Assembly: GCA_964398955.1 (NCBI GenBank)
Contig: CAYNOZ010000033.1
Coordinates: 1-15,998 of the forward strand
Source of the DNA: CAYNOZ01 sp964398955
Lineage (GTDB): Archaea > Methanobacteriota_B > Thermococci > Thermococcales > CAYNOZ01
Direction: 5' to 3'
Length of the DNA: 15,998 nt
Of the stretch, positions 14,586-15,998 are shown piece after piece (position 1 is the first letter of the stretch; every line of letters begins with the position of its first letter). The notes beneath the pieces were generated by a model that was not told the origin of the DNA, ran no database searches, and worked only from the letters and a program-made list of their open reading frames with translations. The position numbers and the translations under genes are program-made.

Positions 14586-15323
14586 TCACGGAGATATCTT
14601 GTATTGGCTGATTCTGTACCTGAAGTCCCCATCGTATTCAATTCCATCTGTATCATATACAACTTCCCAGTAATATTCATTTAAAGGCAAGTTATGCATT
14701 ATAGTATCAGTTTGAGGTTCAACATAAATTATACCTTCATCTGAGGTATTGAAATATGCTATTGAGTGAGCAGATGTAGAGCTTTCATCGTATAGATATA
14801 TATAAACAAAGCCTGTTTCAAATCCTTTCTTCTCACCAGCTTTCATTAAATCAAATGTGTAATCGACACAAGTATATTCATCTTCCTTATACTCATTCTC
14901 ATCTACTTCATTAGCTTCTAAAAAGCTCTCTACTGAACTTAACTTAGGCCTGTAAAAAGTTGTACCATCCCTCAAGTCACTTAAACTCTGTTCTAATTCC
15001 TCATTCCTCTCTTGAACCTGTTCCAAGTCTTCTTCAATTTTATCTAATTTTACTTGAGCTTCTTCATAATTCACCCTCGTATCACTATAATTAGCCAATA
15101 AATCATCGTAATCATTTTTCAATTTTTCATAATCTAATTCGAGATTATTCAATTCAGTTTTAACTTCAGAATACTCATTCTCTAATTCATTTTTATCTTC
15201 TAAAGAATCTTCTAAAGAATCTAAAGTTTGATTCAATTCTGAAACCTGTTGATTATAATAAAGAGTAACCCCAAATAAACTCACCAACAAAATCAGAATA
15301 ATACCAAAGCTAATTTTTTTCAC
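14586..15323 (-). CDS. Membrane-anchored coiled-coil protein with transglutaminase-like domain
   Basis: A 245-residue protein with an N-terminal membrane anchor (KKISFGIILILLVSLFGVTL), so most of it lies outside the membrane. Residues 24-118 are a long coiled coil rich in Glu, Leu, Asp and Asn. The C-terminal domain (about 125-245) has YTCVDYTFDLMKAGEKKGF (Cys152), an HSIAYF segment (His186), and IIYVEPQTD (Glu202/Asp206). The order and spacing resemble the Cys-His-Asp/Glu triad of archaeal transglutaminase-like proteins, which often end in a 'YVEPQTD' segment. It may be a protease or crosslinking enzyme acting on the cell surface; activity is unproven. The start is placed at GTG (15323) because GGGTGG lies 7 bases upstream; it is only 1 base from the ATG at 15329. 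The stop abuts structured segment A; segment B lies upstream. Confidence 0.75.
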   Translation of the reverse strand: MKKISFGIILILLVSLFGVTLYYNQQVSELNQTLDSLEDSLEDKNELENEYSEVKTELNNLELDYEKLKNDYDDLLANYSDTRVNYEEAQVKLDKIEEDLEQVQERNEELEQSLSDLRDGTTFYRPKLSSVESFLEANEVDENEYKEDEYTCVDYTFDLMKAGEKKGFETGFVYIYLYDESSTSAHSIAYFNTSDEGIIYVEPQTDTIMHNLPLNEYYWEVVYDTDGIEYDGDFRYRISQYKISP

Positions 15324-15417
15324 GAACATACCACCCAGTCATAATTGATTTACTTAACTTTTATCTTTGTGGTTGAGTAAGTACTACCTTTTTAGAGCGG
15401 ATACACTACATCTAACC

Positions 15418-15425
15418 TTTAAATA
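15418..15425 (+). promoter_or_regulatory. TATA box of structured RNA B
   Basis: TTTAAATA on the plus strand, a near-consensus archaeal TATA box. With the usual 22-27-bp spacing the transcript would start at about 15446-15450, just before the first structured segment and with no ORF start nearby. Confidence 0.6.
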
Positions 15426-15445
15426 TCTCAAACACTAATTCTAAG

Positions 15446-15780
15446 TAGCTGATTCATGGCAGGGCTGTGATAATACCTCCCCCCAAGTTTCTGCAGCTAA
15501 ATGTGTAGGCGTTATTAGTTTCGAGGATTAAATCCTTCGCAGGCTGTGAACAGTAGAAGTGGTAGTGCCCTTGATCTCCATAGCCAGGACCCAACCTCTC
15601 CCATTAGGTGTAAATTGGTGAGCGAAGAAGAATCAATAAGGACTATGAAGAGCCGGTGGCTCTCCAATTTACGTCTCTTCCACTTTAACACCTCAAATTT
15701 GGACCAGGAGAAAGTGAATGGAGAAGCCTCTTCCCTCGAGAAGAAGGGGAAGTCACACTGGGTTTTTAATTTTTTTTTAT
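15446..15780 (+). ncRNA. Unidentified structured non-coding RNA B, about 330 nt
   Basis: This segment has its own promoter and terminator and is not convincingly coding. The plus-strand stems are: an imperfect hairpin CGAGGAT/ATCCTTCG (15522-15539); GGCTGTG/CATAGCC (about 15542-15585), 7 pairs with one G-U that becomes a C-A mismatch on the minus strand; GTAAATTGG/CCAATTTAC (15610-15618 with 15664-15672), 9 perfect pairs enclosing AGAGCC/GGCTCT (15649-15663); CACTTT/AAAGTG (about 15680-15716); and CTTCCC/GGGAAG (15730-15752). T-runs end it at 15763-15778. An 80-codon ORF crosses it but has no ribosome binding site and looks unlike any protein I know. Size fits SRP or RNase P RNA, yet I could not find their conserved cores, so I leave the family open. 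Confidence 0.55.
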
Positions 15781-15785
15781 TGTTT
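15762..15785 (+). terminator. T-run terminator of RNA B
   Basis: T5 (15763-15767) and T9 (15770-15778) follow directly after the last GC-rich stem (15730-15752). This matches archaeal intrinsic termination on the plus strand. Confidence 0.6.
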
Positions 15786-15910
15786 TAAGGGAGTAGGTTT
15801 TACTGTTATCCATTTACGTGTAATCTGTTAAGTATTCCGAAAATATTTTTAAAGTTGCTAGTTATTTCTTCTTAGTATTATTTTAAGATCTTGTGGTATC
15901 CGTCAACTAC

Positions 15911-15928
15911 ACCCACCTGTAGGAGGGG
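15911..15928 (+). promoter_or_regulatory. Hairpin containing the ribosome binding site of the edge ORF
   Basis: CCC-A-CCT, GT, AGG-A-GGG can fold on itself and would bury GGAGGGG (15922-15928), the only ribosome binding site for the ATG at 15937. It shares CCTRTAGGAGGGG with the minus strand at 12835-12823. It could be a translation control hairpin or a mobile-element end. Confidence 0.35.
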
Positions 15929-15936
15929 CTTGTAAT

Positions 15937-15998
15937 ATGGCACGACCAGGTCACATATACAATTTAATTATCGGTTGGCTCGGGAAACTTCCGCTATA
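15937..15998 (+). CDS. Possible start of an unidentified gene (cut by window edge)
   Basis: An ATG eight bases after GGAGGGG opens a frame reading MARPGHIYNLIIGWLGKLPL, which runs off the window. The good ribosome binding site supports a real start; 20 codons are too few to identify a family. If the hairpin at 15911-15928 is instead the end of an insertion element, this frame is chance. Confidence 0.35.
   Translation, partial: MARPGHIYNLIIGWLGKLPL

Noticed and set aside
14600..14625. Minus-strand ACAGAATCAGCC, similar to the RNase P 3' conserved strand
   Set aside because: It is inside the coding sequence of the transglutaminase-like protein, and the partner 5' strand is missing.
15546..15788. 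80-codon plus-strand ORF within structured RNA B
   Set aside because: Ser/Arg/Lys-rich with no recognisable motif, no ribosome binding site, and it covers the stems and the terminator of the RNA.
1..15998. CRISPR arrays, tRNA or rRNA genes, and defence systems
   Set aside because: No spaced repeats, no tRNA T-loop with matching arms, no rRNA segments, and no recognised defence proteins. The CPBP protease alone is not evidence of a defence system.

Overview
This 16-kb window is AT-rich and looks archaeal, probably euryarchaeal. Four things point that way: GGTG/GGAG-type ribosome binding sites, TATA-like boxes, a lipoprotein signal followed by an Asn/Gly/Asp-rich linker, and a NucS/EndoMS mismatch endonuclease ending in a PCNA-binding-like tail. 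Several proteins are acidic, which hints at a salty habitat, but others (isocitrate dehydrogenase, NucS) are lysine-rich. I cannot name the genus. A low-GC halophilic methanogen lineage is one possibility.

Left part (1-4478, all minus strand): an apparent operon, read right to left. It has a tricarboxylate-binding lipoprotein (tctC-like), the small and large membrane subunits of a tripartite tricarboxylate transporter (tctB- and tctA-like), an isocitrate lyase/PEP-mutase superfamily lyase, and the first 29 codons of a pyruvate carboxylase B / oxaloacetate decarboxylase alpha-type carboxyltransferase. The tctB frame is open well upstream of its first ATG/GTG/TTG, and a strong ribosome binding site sits before an ATC/ATT codon. 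An AT-rich intergenic region follows. Its 100-N scaffold gap is flanked by two identical 55-bp copies, which is almost certainly an assembly artefact.

Middle part (5146-9338, minus): an aconitase gene and an NADP-type isocitrate dehydrogenase gene lie 4 bp apart, followed by an EamA/DMT permease. Together with the first operon this suggests uptake of a tricarboxylate or similar acid and its conversion to 2-oxoglutarate, or cleavage to C2/C3/C4 acids. A 7-bp inverted repeat with a 7-nt spacer upstream of aconitase may be an operator.

Right part (9853-14073): a CPBP-family membrane protease, a small unknown protein, a cytoplasmic-type gamma-glutamyltransferase-like Ntn hydrolase, the divergent nucS, and a ribbon-helix-helix protein with a long coiled coil.

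Far right (14270-15998): a membrane-anchored coiled-coil protein with a transglutaminase-like Cys/His/Glu domain lies between two roughly 310-330-nt segments with strong predicted RNA structure. The second has its own TATA box and T-run terminator, and a G-U wobble supports the plus strand. I could not assign either to RNase P RNA, SRP RNA or any other family I know. They are the best candidates here for something undescribed. A possible new gene start lies at the right edge, behind a hairpin that contains its ribosome binding site.
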